A stretch of 64,000 nt of DNA from Oscillospiraceae bacterium (GCA_017432285.1 JAFRJM010000019.1:18291-82290), one strand, 5' to 3'. Positions 44,270 to 53,512 are shown, counted from the stretch's first letter. Numbers and translations are program-made. Notes: generated from the sequence alone by a model not told the origin.

Positions 44270-45547
44270 CTAACCGATAATTGTGATTCCGTCGAGAAGG
44301 AGATAGAAATAAGGTGCGCTTCTTACTTCGCTTTCATGGATATATCCATCTTTTACTACTTCGGTGTCAGGTGTGTAATCAGGGTCGAATACACAGTCTG
44401 CCAGATAACTGGTCACGTATCCATCAGCATCCATTGTTGCGCTTGTGTTGGTGAATGTGTCAGGATTGACATAAGTGATGGTGAAAGTGCTGGTGTCATA
44501 GACATGGATCTCACCGCTCATGAGTTTTTCACGGACTTCTTCGAGTTTTTCTGCTGTGCCGGGAGCACATGCTTTTTCATTGATATCAGTAAGAGCAACA
44601 GAACCTGTAGCAAGAGTTCCGCACCAGTCTGTATCGAATGACTTACCGGCTTTAACTGCCTCGATCATGTAAGTCATATATGGACTCCAGTCGATACGGG
44701 AAGAAACAAGGAATGTGTTGGGGCATGAATCGATCGTGCTGCCGTTATAGGAGACGTTGGGAACACCTGCATTCTCGCATGCTGTAGGAGCACCCATAGA
44801 GTCAGCGTGCTGGCTTATAAGTTTGCATCCGCGGTCGATGAAGTGCTGAGCAGCTTCTTTTTCCAGTGTCTCTTCATACCATTCGCCTGTAAACGTTACT
44901 TCCATTTTGGCGGTCGGGCAGATGCTGCGTGCGCCAAGGTAGAAAGAAGTAAAGCCAGAATAAACTTCTGCGTAGGGTTTTGCTCCGACATAACCGATCA
45001 GTGCTTCTTCAGGTGTGAATTCGCCATTCTCGATCATCTCATTGAGCTTGAGACCTGCTACGACGCCTGCAAGATAACGGCCGTCATAAATGTGAGCAAA
45101 AGCATTGTGGAAGTTGGGAATATTCTCTGTCCATGCGCGGTCTCCGGTTGCAGAAACGAATTCAACATCGGGGAATTCTTTTGCTGCTTCGATCATGTAT
45201 GGCTGGTGACCGAAACTGTCGGAGAAAACGAGGGAGCAGCCTGCGTCGACAAGTTCTTCGGCTGCAGTCAGGCATTCGCTGTCTTCCGGAATACCGACTT
45301 TCTGGATGTACTCAACACCTTCTGCTTCGCAGACTTCTTTTGCAGAACGCATGAAGTTGAGGTCATAAGTGGAGTTCTCGTCATGAAGGAAGATAAATCC
45401 GATCTTGATCTTCTCCGGTTCTGACGGGGAAGGAGTGTCAGGTGTGCCTGGATCGGCAGGAGTGTCATTTCCGCCGCTGCTGCCACCGCAGGCAGCCAAT
45501 CCAAAGACGAGTACCAGTGCCATTAAAAGTGCAAAGAGTTTTTTCAT
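44270..45547 (-). CDS. BMP-family substrate-binding lipoprotein, probable nucleoside receptor
   Basis: 425 residues. Lipoprotein signal MKKLFALLMALVLVFGLAAC with lipidated Cys20, then a Gly/Pro/Asp-rich linker of about 25 residues. The mature domain is of the BMP/PnrA type (KIGFIFLHDENSTYDLNF, then ATGDRAWTENIPNF, then GYVGAKPYAEV). BMP proteins with this operon order bind purine nucleosides in several bacteria. The guanine-class riboswitch in its leader supports a guanine nucleoside or base cargo. Some members bind other ligands, so cargo is inference. Confidence 0.9.
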   Translation of the reverse strand: MKKLFALLMALVLVFGLAACGGSSGGNDTPADPGTPDTPSPSEPEKIKIGFIFLHDENSTYDLNFMRSAKEVCEAEGVEYIQKVGIPEDSECLTAAEELVDAGCSLVFSDSFGHQPYMIEAAKEFPDVEFVSATGDRAWTENIPNFHNAFAHIYDGRYLAGVVAGLKLNEMIENGEFTPEEALIGYVGAKPYAEVYSGFTSFYLGARSICPTAKMEVTFTGEWYEETLEKEAAQHFIDRGCKLISQHADSMGAPTACENAGVPNVSYNGSTIDSCPNTFLVSSRIDWSPYMTYMIEAVKAGKSFDTDWCGTLATGSVALTDINEKACAPGTAEKLEEVREKLMSGEIHVYDTSTFTITYVNPDTFTNTSATMDADGYVTSYLADCVFDPDYTPDTEVVKDGYIHESEVRSAPYFYLLLDGITIIG

Positions 45548-45594
45548 TTGATTTTCCGTCCTTTTTCATTTTTTGTACCAAGTTTAGGTCTGAA

Positions 45595-45623
45595 AATAAA
45601 AAAGAGAGACATTTACTGTCTCT
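45595..45623 (-). terminator. Riboswitch terminator (expression platform)
   Basis: AGAGACA (45623-45617 on the minus strand), loop GTAAA, TGTCTCT (45611-45605), then CTTTTTTATTTT. It ends 48 bases before the start of the BMP lipoprotein gene. Confidence 0.85.
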
Positions 45624-45747
45624 TCCGGAACCACAAATCAGAGGGATAGATACATATACGATTCCCTTGCTGTTTTGTGCCGGTAGTCCCGCCATTTTCG
45701 GCAGCGGGGTAGAGACTTCGGAACCATATCATCCGAGATATACCGAC
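45595..45747 (-). promoter_or_regulatory. Guanine-class purine riboswitch controlling the BMP transporter
   Basis: On the minus strand the aptamer runs 45747 to 45679. P1 is GTCGGTA / TACCGGC, P2 TCGGA / TCCGA with loop containing GATATGG, J2/3 AGTCTCTACC, P3 CCCGC / GCGGG with loop GCCGAAAAT. The GG and CC of the two loops can form the known loop-loop contact. J3/1 reads ACT, so the specificity base is C, as in guanine rather than adenine aptamers. A terminator follows (45623-45595). J2/3 GTCTCT can pair with AGAGAC, the 5' arm of the terminator, giving a simple switch: ligand holds J2/3 in the aptamer, frees the terminator arm and turns the operon off. Confidence 0.87.
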
Positions 45748-46034
45748 TCTTTTTTATTGTCGAAGAAAGGTTGATCTCTTTCTTCTAAGATTATCTTAAA
45801 CCCTGAAAAGCATCCGTTTCAAGATGGGGATTTGGTGAAAAACGACAGTACAAATTCAGTTAATATAGGCATGTTGCACAAACAAAAATTACAACAAAAA
45901 TACGGTTTAAAAACAGTCTAATTTGATTGCAGATTTCACAAAAGTGGAGTCTCAAAGTATGTACAAAAATACACTTTTCGATTTACAATAATAAATAATA
46001 GTTTTTTTTCATGGCGAAAAAAGGAGAGGAATTT
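45748..46034. other. Intergenic region between the riboswitch and the aldo/keto reductase gene
   Basis: 287 AT-rich bases between divergent genes. An 8-bp inverted repeat GAAGAAAG / CTTTCTTC (45762-45769, 45778-45785) and a dyad TAAGAT-T-ATCTTA (45786-45798) lie where the riboswitch promoter should be. ATGTACAA at 45959-45966 equals one half-site of the araR operator, but stands alone. No gene is seen. Confidence 0.4.
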
Positions 46035-47159
46035 ATGATTTCGGATTTATTCAGCAATGAGAAATTCAGACTCGGTTTCGGACTTATGCGTCTTCCGAAA
46101 CTTGAGGATGGAAAGACCATCGATGTTGAACAGATGAAGACGATGGTCGATATGTTCATCGAAGCAGGCGGAACATATTTTGACACTGCATATGTGTATG
46201 ACGGTGGCGGTTCGGAGAGAGCAGCAAAAGAGGCGCTGGTAGACCGCTATCCTCGTGACAAGTTCACACTTGCTACAAAACTCAATGCAAGGGCAGCAGC
46301 AGATGAAGAGAGCGCAAAACAGCAGTTCTTCACCAGCCTCGAGCGCACAGGAGCCGGTTATTTCGATTATTACCTCCTGCATGCGATCTCACGTGAGAAC
46401 TATGAGACATATGAAAAGTATCATCTCTGGGATTTCGTAAAAGAGCAGAAGGCAAAGGGCCTTATCAAGCATCAGGGATTCTCATTCCATGGTGACCCGG
46501 AGCTTCTGGAAGAGCTGCTCACAAAACACCCGGAGGTAGAGTTCGTTCAGCTGCAGATCAACTATGCTGACTGGGAGAACCCGGGCGTACAGGCACATAA
46601 GAACTATGATATCGTTCGCAAGTTCGGCAAAGGCCTTACAGTTATGGAACCGATCAAGGGCGGCGCACTTGCAAATCCGCTTCCGTCGATCCAGGAGATC
46701 TTCCGCGAGGCAAACCCGGATGCTTCTTTCGCATCATGGGCAGTCAGGTATGTCGCTTCCAAAGACGGGCTTATCACAGTCCTTTCAGGTATGAGCAATA
46801 TTGCTCAGATGGCGGACAACCTGTCTTACATGAAGGATTTCAAACCTCTTTCAGAAGAGGAGGAAGCAGTTATCGCGAAGGCGCAGGAAGCGCTTCTTGC
46901 AGACAAGTCCATTCCGTGCACAGCATGTCACTACTGCACTGAAGGATGCCCGATGAGCATTCCGATCCCGGAGATATTCGGAGTAAAGAACCACAATGGC
47001 ATCTATCCGAGCTTTGACGGCGGAAAAGGCGCATACAGGATCGCTACTCAGGGAAGAGGAAAGGCAAGTGACTGCTTGCAGTGCGGTCAGTGCGAATCCG
47101 TTTGCCCGCAGCATCTGCCGATCATTAAATATCTTGAAGAGTGCAGATCATTTGAATAA
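46035..47159 (+). CDS. Aldo/keto reductase with C-terminal iron-sulfur motifs
   Basis: 374 residues from MISDLFSNEKF; AAGGAGAGG lies before this ATG and inside the longer frame, so the start at 46035 is preferred to 46011. The catalytic tetrad is visible: Asp and Tyr in DTAYVYDGG (near 48-56), Lys in LATKLNAR, His in YYLLHAI. After the barrel come CTACHYCTEGCP and CLQCGQCESVCPQ, which look like two [4Fe-4S] binding sets. Such proteins are common in anaerobes and probably take electrons from ferredoxin-type donors as well as NAD(P)H. Natural substrate unknown. Confidence 0.9.
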   Translation: MISDLFSNEKFRLGFGLMRLPKLEDGKTIDVEQMKTMVDMFIEAGGTYFDTAYVYDGGGSERAAKEALVDRYPRDKFTLATKLNARAAADEESAKQQFFTSLERTGAGYFDYYLLHAISRENYETYEKYHLWDFVKEQKAKGLIKHQGFSFHGDPELLEELLTKHPEVEFVQLQINYADWENPGVQAHKNYDIVRKFGKGLTVMEPIKGGALANPLPSIQEIFREANPDASFASWAVRYVASKDGLITVLSGMSNIAQMADNLSYMKDFKPLSEEEEAVIAKAQEALLADKSIPCTACHYCTEGCPMSIPIPEIFGVKNHNGIYPSFDGGKGAYRIATQGRGKASDCLQCGQCESVCPQHLPIIKYLEECRSFE

Positions 47160-47174
47160 GCATTATTGCGATAA

Positions 47175-47204
47175 GCCTATGCCAATTAAAGGCATAGGCC
47201 TTTT
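47175..47204 (+). terminator. Terminator after the aldo/keto reductase
   Basis: GCCTATGCC (47175-47183), loop AATTAAA, GGCATAGGC (47191-47199), then CTTTTC. A TATAAT at 47213-47218 just beyond may be the -10 of the next unit, though no good -35 is seen. Confidence 0.8.
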
Positions 47205-47247
47205 CTGTGTTGTATAATTATCCTAGAAGAACACGGAGGGCTTATTC

Positions 47248-47883
47248 ATGGCTTTTGACTATAAAAAAGAATACAAAGAATTTTATATGCCTCCTAAGAA
47301 ACCAGGAATAGTTACCGTTCCGGTCTGCAATTATATCGCAGTGCGCGGCAAGGGAAATCCTAACGATGACAGCGGTGAGTATAAAGCTACTATAGGACTT
47401 CTATACGGTATCGCTTTTACGATCAAGATGTCATACAAAGGTGATCACAAGATAGACGGGTATTACGAGTATGTAGTACCTCCGCTTGAAGGCCTCTGGT
47501 GGCAGGATAAAAACAGACTTGGAATAGATTACAGTTCCAAAGAAACTTTTAACTTCATCTCGATGATAAGACTGCCTGAGTTCGTCACAAAAGAAGAGTT
47601 CGATTGGGCTGTTCAGGAGGCAACTAAGAAGAAAAAGCAGGACTTTTCTAAGGTGGAGTTCTTTACCTATGACGAAGGCCTTTGTGTACAGTGCATGCAT
47701 TTAGGATCATATGATGACGAGCCTGCAACGATAGACGCGATGCATCAGTTTGCCTCAGAACAAGGGTATGTTCTTGACGAGGGCGGTGAAAGGCTGCATC
47801 ATGAGATTTATCTGTCAGATCCCAGAAAAGTAGATGCATCCAAGCTCAAGACTGTGATAAGACATCCTATCAGAAAAGAATAG
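47248..47883 (+). CDS. GyrI-like small-molecule-binding protein
   Basis: 211 residues. It matches the GyrI-like stand-alone group by its start (DYKKEYKEFYMPPKKP, then VPVCNYIAVRGKGNPND) and the central YYEYVVPPLEGLWW, and by the C-terminal HHEIYLSDPRK. These SOUL/GyrI-fold proteins bind hydrophobic small molecules; some hydrolyse electrophilic compounds. No DNA-binding domain. It starts the unit 47248-52421 and ends 7 bases before the glycoside hydrolase gene. Confidence 0.8.
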   Translation: MAFDYKKEYKEFYMPPKKPGIVTVPVCNYIAVRGKGNPNDDSGEYKATIGLLYGIAFTIKMSYKGDHKIDGYYEYVVPPLEGLWWQDKNRLGIDYSSKETFNFISMIRLPEFVTKEEFDWAVQEATKKKKQDFSKVEFFTYDEGLCVQCMHLGSYDDEPATIDAMHQFASEQGYVLDEGGERLHHEIYLSDPRKVDASKLKTVIRHPIRKE

Positions 47884-47890
47884 TAGAGAT

Positions 47891-49942
47891 ATGGACAGAC
47901 AGGAGATCATAACCAAGATAGCAAAAAAGATGCTGAGCAAAAGTCCCGAGGTTAACGACAGTTATTCCAAAGGATTGGTTCAGATCGATTTCATGAGCGA
48001 CGGTTCATTCAGGTATATCCTGAAGGGATCGCCTGTTCATTTTGCGTTTTCCAAAGCAAGCGTAGCAGACGGAAGGACGATAGATACAAGGTCAGCCAAA
48101 CGCAAGGACGTGCTTACTGAAGAGAAGGAAGACAGTGTACATATCTATGCTTTTTATGAGCAGAACGGCTTGCGGCTAATTCAGCATTTTGTTCTGAAAG
48201 AGGAGATACGGTATTTCATTATTTCCTGCGTGCTTGAGGATCTGAGGCATAAGAAGACTGAATCCAACTATATCGCTCCGCTGGATTTCGGTTATCCGAA
48301 TGACACATGTGAGCCCTTGTTCAAGTCGCTGGAACAGAAGATGCTTCTGGTCCCTTATGACAATGACATGTGGGTCAGGTATGAATCTGCTCCTCTGAGA
48401 CCGGGGAGAACGAGTTACGATATAAGTGCCATCTATGATGCTGAGACCAACAAAGGCCTTGTCGTCGGTGCATTGGATTTCAGTGACTGGAAGAACGCTG
48501 TTCAATGTTCTGCCAACGATGCGAGATGCTATACCGCCTTTTCCGGAATCGCGGATGCCGGAACCCATGACTGCATGCCTCACGGGACTCTGATAGGAGA
48601 GAATGTGTCTTCATCGAGATTTTTGTGCGGCTGGTATCTGGATATACGGGCAGGGCTGGAGGAGTACGGAAAAGTATGTATGGAAGGCAAGCCTGCTTTT
48701 CGCTGGGACGGACCTGTGCCTTTCGGATGGAACAGCTATGCTGGACTGTCTTTCGAGATGCCCCTGATCCAGCACTGGAAAGAAACATCACGCTTTATAA
48801 AGGATGAACTGCCTGACTTCTGTGATTCAAACGGCAGCGCGTACATAAATCTGGATGCGAATTTCTTCCTGAGCAAGAAGGAACTGAGAGCAGCTATAGC
48901 TGAGATACATGAGAGAGGGCAGTATGCGGGAAGCTATATGGCTCCGCTGATATCCCATAATCTCCTGAATATGATCCCTTTGCGCGGATCGCCGGGGAAA
49001 ACGATGAAAAGCCTGGTGATGAAGGATAAGAATGGTAAAGCGTTTCCTGCCACGGACGGATCGGTTCCTGTGGATATCACTATCCCTGCAGCCGAAAAGA
49101 ACCTGAGACTGTGGATCAGGGAACTGGTGGAAGACGGGTTTGATTACATTAAGATTGACTTCCTATCACACGGAGCAGCAGAGGGACCCAGGCATGATAA
49201 GAGCGTAAGAACAGGCAGACAGGCTTTGTCCCGATTCTACGATATCCTTCGGGAAGAACTGGACCCGGCGAAAGTCGGAAGAGAGATATTCGTCGATCTG
49301 TCCATTGCACCGCTGTTTCCTCCGGGAGGAGGCCACGGAAGAAGATGCTGCTGTGATGCTTTCGGACATCATGAGGATGTAAAGTACGTGCTCAATGCCC
49401 TCAATTACGGATGGTGGACAAGCGGAAGCCTATACAGGTTCGCAGACCCCGACCATACAGTGCTGTATCATGCGTATCCTGACGGAAGAGGGAATACAGA
49501 TAAATGTTCTGCTCGCTCAAGATTCCTGGCATCAGCCATTTCAGGTACGGTGATGCTTCTGTCCGATAACTATGGACCAACAGGCGATGCTGAGGAGATC
49601 AGAAAAACAAGAGAAAGAACGGCAGAGATAGCGAATAATGCGGATATCAATGCTGTGGTGAGGCTTGGAAAAGCATTCAAGCCTCTGGAATTAAAAGACG
49701 ATGCTGCTGAGCTGTATTATCTGATTGAAGACGGTCTTGCGTATATTGCCGTGTTCAATTTGAAGCCGGAAGAAAGATTGATAAATATCCCGATAAGCCG
49801 ATTCTGGATCAGAAGGGAAGGAATCGCCAGGCATCTGTGGTCCGGTGAAACAGAGAGCTACAGCGGCGAGATCAATGTCAGACTTGATGGTTATGATTGT
49901 GATCTCGTTGAGTTCAAACAGATAGGATATATGGGGAAGTGA
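47891..49942 (+). CDS. Glycoside hydrolase, clan-D (GH36/GH27)-like
   Basis: 683 residues, no signal peptide. The N-terminal half looks like a beta-sandwich domain. From about residue 280 a TIM-barrel pattern begins: PFGWNSYAGLSF (near 278-289), then GFDYIKIDFLSHGAAEGP (near 417-434). The Asp in KIDF fits the nucleophile of clan-D alpha-galactosidases. A later SDNYGPTGD may hold the acid. Identity to known GH36 members cannot be measured here, so alpha-galactosidase, alpha-N-acetylgalactosaminidase or another alpha-glycosidase are all possible. Cytoplasmic oligosaccharide cleavage fits the neighbours. Confidence 0.65.
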   Translation: MDRQEIITKIAKKMLSKSPEVNDSYSKGLVQIDFMSDGSFRYILKGSPVHFAFSKASVADGRTIDTRSAKRKDVLTEEKEDSVHIYAFYEQNGLRLIQHFVLKEEIRYFIISCVLEDLRHKKTESNYIAPLDFGYPNDTCEPLFKSLEQKMLLVPYDNDMWVRYESAPLRPGRTSYDISAIYDAETNKGLVVGALDFSDWKNAVQCSANDARCYTAFSGIADAGTHDCMPHGTLIGENVSSSRFLCGWYLDIRAGLEEYGKVCMEGKPAFRWDGPVPFGWNSYAGLSFEMPLIQHWKETSRFIKDELPDFCDSNGSAYINLDANFFLSKKELRAAIAEIHERGQYAGSYMAPLISHNLLNMIPLRGSPGKTMKSLVMKDKNGKAFPATDGSVPVDITIPAAEKNLRLWIRELVEDGFDYIKIDFLSHGAAEGPRHDKSVRTGRQALSRFYDILREELDPAKVGREIFVDLSIAPLFPPGGGHGRRCCCDAFGHHEDVKYVLNALNYGWWTSGSLYRFADPDHTVLYHAYPDGRGNTDKCSARSRFLASAISGTVMLLSDNYGPTGDAEEIRKTRERTAEIANNADINAVVRLGKAFKPLELKDDAAELYYLIEDGLAYIAVFNLKPEERLINIPISRFWIRREGIARHLWSGETESYSGEINVRLDGYDCDLVEFKQIGYMGK

Positions 49943-49952
49943 GGAGGAAAAG

Positions 49953-50831
49953 ATGTCATTTGTCAGTCAGCTGATGTGCTGGACGTTTAAAAGAGGCGAT
50001 GATAAAAGGGATGCCGGACTTACGACGCCCGATACTGTAGAAAGATTCGACGATATAAGATATGGCAGTGATCCTAAATGGAACGTTCTTGATGTCTATC
50101 GTCCTAAAGGCGAGAATGGAAAGCTTCCGGTCATTGTCAGTGTGCACGGCGGCGGTTGGGCGTACGGAGACAAGGAGAGATATCAGTACTACTGTATGAG
50201 CCTGTGCAAGCATGGGTTTGCCGTTGTCAACTACACTTACCGGCTTGCTCCCAGGTCGAAATACCCTGCACAGATGGAGGACACAGACAGAGTATTTGCA
50301 TGGGTGCAGGAAAATGCAGATGAGTACGGTCTGGATACAGACAACATCTTTGCTGTAGGAGACAGCGCCGGAGGACACCTGCTGGCTCTGTACTGTTGCC
50401 TGATCAATGACAAAGCTCTTGCTGAAAGATCAGGTCTACAGATGAGAGGGAAGCTGCCGAAAGCTGTAGCACTGAACTGCGGAGTATATGAGATCTACAA
50501 AACAAAGAAATTCAACCTGACAACAGCGATAATGAAGGACCTTCTGCCAGGCAAAGGAACAGACGATGAACTGGATATGATAAGTCCGCTGAGATATGTT
50601 ACTTCAGATTTCCCGCCTGCTATAGTGATGACGGCTGAAGGAGATTTCCTGAAGGAACTGGCGATGCCTATGGTCGATAAACTGAAAAGTGCAGGCGTTC
50701 CTGTGGAATACAAGTATTACGGTGATGAGGATCATGTGCTCGGGCACGTTTTCCATGTGAATATGAAGCTTGAAGAAGCTGAGATATGCAACAGGGACGA
50801 ATGTGATTTCTTTAGGTCATATATCTCCTGA
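49953..50831 (+). CDS. Alpha/beta hydrolase of the hormone-sensitive-lipase type
   Basis: 292 residues. HSL-family oxyanion motif VSVHGGGWAYGDKE (near 63-76), nucleophile AVGDSAGGHLLAL (Ser near 141), acid candidate in TAEGDFLK (near 228-235), histidine in DEDHVLGHVFH (near 259-269). All triad elements are present. It likely removes acyl groups from sugars in the cytoplasm. It starts 10 bases after the glycoside hydrolase and 21 before the GH20 gene, so the three would act on one substrate. Confidence 0.88.
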   Translation: MSFVSQLMCWTFKRGDDKRDAGLTTPDTVERFDDIRYGSDPKWNVLDVYRPKGENGKLPVIVSVHGGGWAYGDKERYQYYCMSLCKHGFAVVNYTYRLAPRSKYPAQMEDTDRVFAWVQENADEYGLDTDNIFAVGDSAGGHLLALYCCLINDKALAERSGLQMRGKLPKAVALNCGVYEIYKTKKFNLTTAIMKDLLPGKGTDDELDMISPLRYVTSDFPPAIVMTAEGDFLKELAMPMVDKLKSAGVPVEYKYYGDEDHVLGHVFHVNMKLEEAEICNRDECDFFRSYIS

Positions 50832-50852
50832 GCTACTTGAAGGGGTATAAAA

Positions 50853-52421
50853 ATGAGATGTGCAAACAAGCTGGTCCCAAAACCAGATAAGGTCATCGAA
50901 AAAGACGGCGTTTTTATCGTTCCTGAAGTTTTCACTTTCAGTAACGATTCTTTCCCTTCATGGTGTTTCACTGCTTTTGAAGAGAGGATGAACAGCCGTA
51001 GCGGTACAGGGCAGGTCTGTATAACTGTGACCAGGAAAGATGACATTCCTAAAGAGGGATATGTTCTTGAAGTGGAGGAGAAGAGCATACAGATCTTTGC
51101 TTCTGATGAACGCGGGGTGATCTGGGCACTTACATCACTTTATCTGCTGGCTCAGGACGGTGAGGCAGCCTGCTGTACAGTGGAGGACTCACCGAGATAT
51201 GAACACAGAGGGCAGTCTCTTGACTGCTCACGCCATTTCTTTACCGCAGAGGAAGTGAAAAAGATAATCGAGGGTCTCGCGCTGGCTAAGATAAATGTAC
51301 TCCACTGGCATCTGGCGGATGACCAGGGCTGGCGCATCGAATCTAAAAAGTATCCTTTGCTTCAGCAGATGAGCGGAGAATATTACACACAGGAAGAGAT
51401 AAGGGAGATAGATCTGTATGCCAGAGACCGCGGAGTTGAGGTCGTTCCTGAGATAGATATGCCCGGACACAACAGCGCGCTGCTGGCTGCATATCCGCAA
51501 TACAGCTGCACCGGTGAAAAGGTGGAAGTAAAAAAGACCGGTGGAATCTATCCGGTCATTCTGTGCCCGGGAAAAGAGGACACCTTCGTTTTCCTGGAGG
51601 ATCTGATAAAAGAAGTATCTTCTTTGTTCAGATCGAAACGGTTCCATATGGGTGGAGACGAGGCTCCGAAAGATAAATGGAAGGAGTGCCCGGACTGCCG
51701 GAAGCGAATGGCAGAAGAAGGGCTATCTTCAGAAGATGATCTTCAGGGATATTTTTCATGCCGTGTTGCTCAGACTCTCAGGGCTCTGGGAAAGACAGTT
51801 ATCCTGTGGAATGAAGGGCTGCTTACCGAGCTTGTTCCGGAAAATGCTCAGATACAGTACTGGACCCTGAATTACAGAGAAACAGCAGAAAAGTGGGCAA
51901 GGGAAGGGAAGCCTTGGATCTACTCTGATATGTTCGAACTGTATTTGGACTATCCTCACAGTATGACGCCACTGAAAAAAGTGTTTGAAACAGTACCGCA
52001 TTTCGGCAAAGACAATTGGACTGGGTCCATGCTTGGAATGGAGTCATGTATGTGGTGCGAGCATGTTGCTTCCGGCGAACTTCTTGAAGAGAGGATATTC
52101 CCAAGAGTACTGGCTCTTGCTGAAACTACATGGTGCAGAGAAGGGGGAGATTACCAGGATTTCCTTGACCGTCTGAGAAAAGTATTGGACGCGTACGATG
52201 CAGCTGGAATATGTTTTACAAAAGAAGATCATTGGGATCCTGAGGGAAAAGCACGCCGTGATGAGGCAATCAGTTACATGACCGGTTCGCTGTCACAGGT
52301 TGAGCCTGGGACGAAGAAAAGAGCGGCTCCAAGCAGAGAGTTCGTGAGCAGCTTTTTCAAAAAGTTCTTCAAGCTCTCAGACATCATCTTTCTTATCAAA
52401 GCGATGATATTTAAAAAATAA
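50853..52421 (+). CDS. Beta-N-acetylhexosaminidase, GH20
   Basis: 522 residues, no signal peptide. N-terminal GH20b-like domain, then the catalytic barrel starting at RGQSLDCSRHFF (near 117-128). LHWHLADDQGWRIE (near 149-162), EIDMPGHNSALL, and the catalytic Asp-Glu pair in HMGGDEAP (near 264-271) are clear. It removes terminal beta-GlcNAc or beta-GalNAc by substrate-assisted catalysis. With a clan-D-like hydrolase and an esterase it suggests intracellular breakdown of host or microbial glycans, a different diet from the arabinose locus. Confidence 0.93.
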   Translation: MRCANKLVPKPDKVIEKDGVFIVPEVFTFSNDSFPSWCFTAFEERMNSRSGTGQVCITVTRKDDIPKEGYVLEVEEKSIQIFASDERGVIWALTSLYLLAQDGEAACCTVEDSPRYEHRGQSLDCSRHFFTAEEVKKIIEGLALAKINVLHWHLADDQGWRIESKKYPLLQQMSGEYYTQEEIREIDLYARDRGVEVVPEIDMPGHNSALLAAYPQYSCTGEKVEVKKTGGIYPVILCPGKEDTFVFLEDLIKEVSSLFRSKRFHMGGDEAPKDKWKECPDCRKRMAEEGLSSEDDLQGYFSCRVAQTLRALGKTVILWNEGLLTELVPENAQIQYWTLNYRETAEKWAREGKPWIYSDMFELYLDYPHSMTPLKKVFETVPHFGKDNWTGSMLGMESCMWCEHVASGELLEERIFPRVLALAETTWCREGGDYQDFLDRLRKVLDAYDAAGICFTKEDHWDPEGKARRDEAISYMTGSLSQVEPGTKKRAAPSREFVSSFFKKFFKLSDIIFLIKAMIFKK

Positions 52422-52440
52422 CTCCAAAAGAAAAACAAAA

Positions 52441-52465
52441 GGCCGCCCTCCGGAAGATGGCGGCC
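52441..52465. terminator. Terminator between converging GH20 and TPR genes
   Basis: GGCCGCC (52441-52447) and GGCGGCC (52459-52465). On the minus strand it is followed by TTTTGTTTTTC, a strong U-run, serving the TPR gene; it can also stop the GH20 transcript. Confidence 0.8.
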
Positions 52466-52483
52466 ATGTTCTTGTTGTTGGTA

Positions 52484-53512
52484 TTATTTTTTGCTTACAG
52501 TGCTTTTGACGAGATTATAAGCATTCTGGAAGTCGTTCAGCGTAGAATAGTCATATTTATAGCATTTTTTGGCTACAGCCAGCGCTTTTTCGGCATACTT
52601 CAGAGCATCTTTATCTGCTCCTGTCTTACAGCAGATCAAAGCTGTTGTCTGAAGGACAGAAGCAAGCGACTTCCTTCCGTCATTTCCCATTTCCTGAAGG
52701 ATAGGTATGAGTTTCCTGCCGCAGTCCAGCGCGGATTCATATTGTTTTGTTGCATAGAAGCCATCAAGCAATGTGGAATACGCATTAGCTATGTCAATGC
52801 TTTCAGCTCCAAGCGCGTTAAGATTGATTATATGTTTCTCTGCGGCCTTCCGCTGTTCGGAATACATATTGAGCTGAGTAGCACAGCGGAAGATACAAAG
52901 CTGCAGCAGCTCATCAACATAGCCTATAGATTCTTCTGCGTGCTCCAGGGCAAGGAATACGTCCATGGCTTCTTCCCACCTGCCGGCGACAGTCAGCATA
53001 TCCCCATGATTTCTTCTGGCAAGGAATGATTCCGGTGAGCCGGAGCCGTAACAATCGGAGACTCTTTGAAGGAACTCCTTATCCAGTTCCAGTGCTTTGT
53101 CATCTTCCTCCATTTCGAACAGAACGGTAACATACCATTCCAGGATGTCTACGGTAAGTGAGTCTGTTTTTCCAAGAGATGCTTCAGCTTTTTCAAGATA
53201 CTTTTCAGCCCATTCCTTCGCGCTTATCAGGTCGTTGCTGTTGAAGAAATACTGGATCAGAAGAAGGCTGGTTTTTAGTGAATTGCGCGAATCCTCACCT
53301 TCGAGATGGTCATAGACATCCTTGAGGTCCTGCAGAGCTAGTCCCGAGGTATCAGGTCTGTTTGCCATCAGGTAGCGGGCGTATTCCTGCTGTATAGAAA
53401 GATATTCATAGGAATACTTGCCGAATTCATCCGAGGCCTTCTTCTTATCGATGATGAACCGCATTATTTTGGATTGAACCTCGGACTTTTTTTCTTCCTG
53501 TATATTGCTCAC
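52484..53512 (-). CDS. Tetratricopeptide-repeat protein
   Basis: 342 residues from a GTG start with GGAGCG upstream. All-helical, with TPR-like units such as DKALELDKEFLQRV, GRWEEAMDVFLALEHA, KQYESALDCGRKLIPI and GADKDALKYAEKALAVAKK. No enzyme domain, signal or membrane segment, so a cytoplasmic protein-protein scaffold is likely. Partner unknown. Single-gene unit with its own terminator, divergent from the MscS-type gene. Confidence 0.8.
   Translation of the reverse strand: MSNIQEEKKSEVQSKIMRFIIDKKKASDEFGKYSYEYLSIQQEYARYLMANRPDTSGLALQDLKDVYDHLEGEDSRNSLKTSLLLIQYFFNSNDLISAKEWAEKYLEKAEASLGKTDSLTVDILEWYVTVLFEMEEDDKALELDKEFLQRVSDCYGSGSPESFLARRNHGDMLTVAGRWEEAMDVFLALEHAEESIGYVDELLQLCIFRCATQLNMYSEQRKAAEKHIINLNALGAESIDIANAYSTLLDGFYATKQYESALDCGRKLIPILQEMGNDGRKSLASVLQTTALICCKTGADKDALKYAEKALAVAKKCYKYDYSTLNDFQNAYNLVKSTVSKK

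Noticed and set aside
45959-45966. AraR box before the aldo/keto reductase
   Set aside because: A single ATGTACAA without a partner or promoter context is expected by chance in AT-rich DNA.
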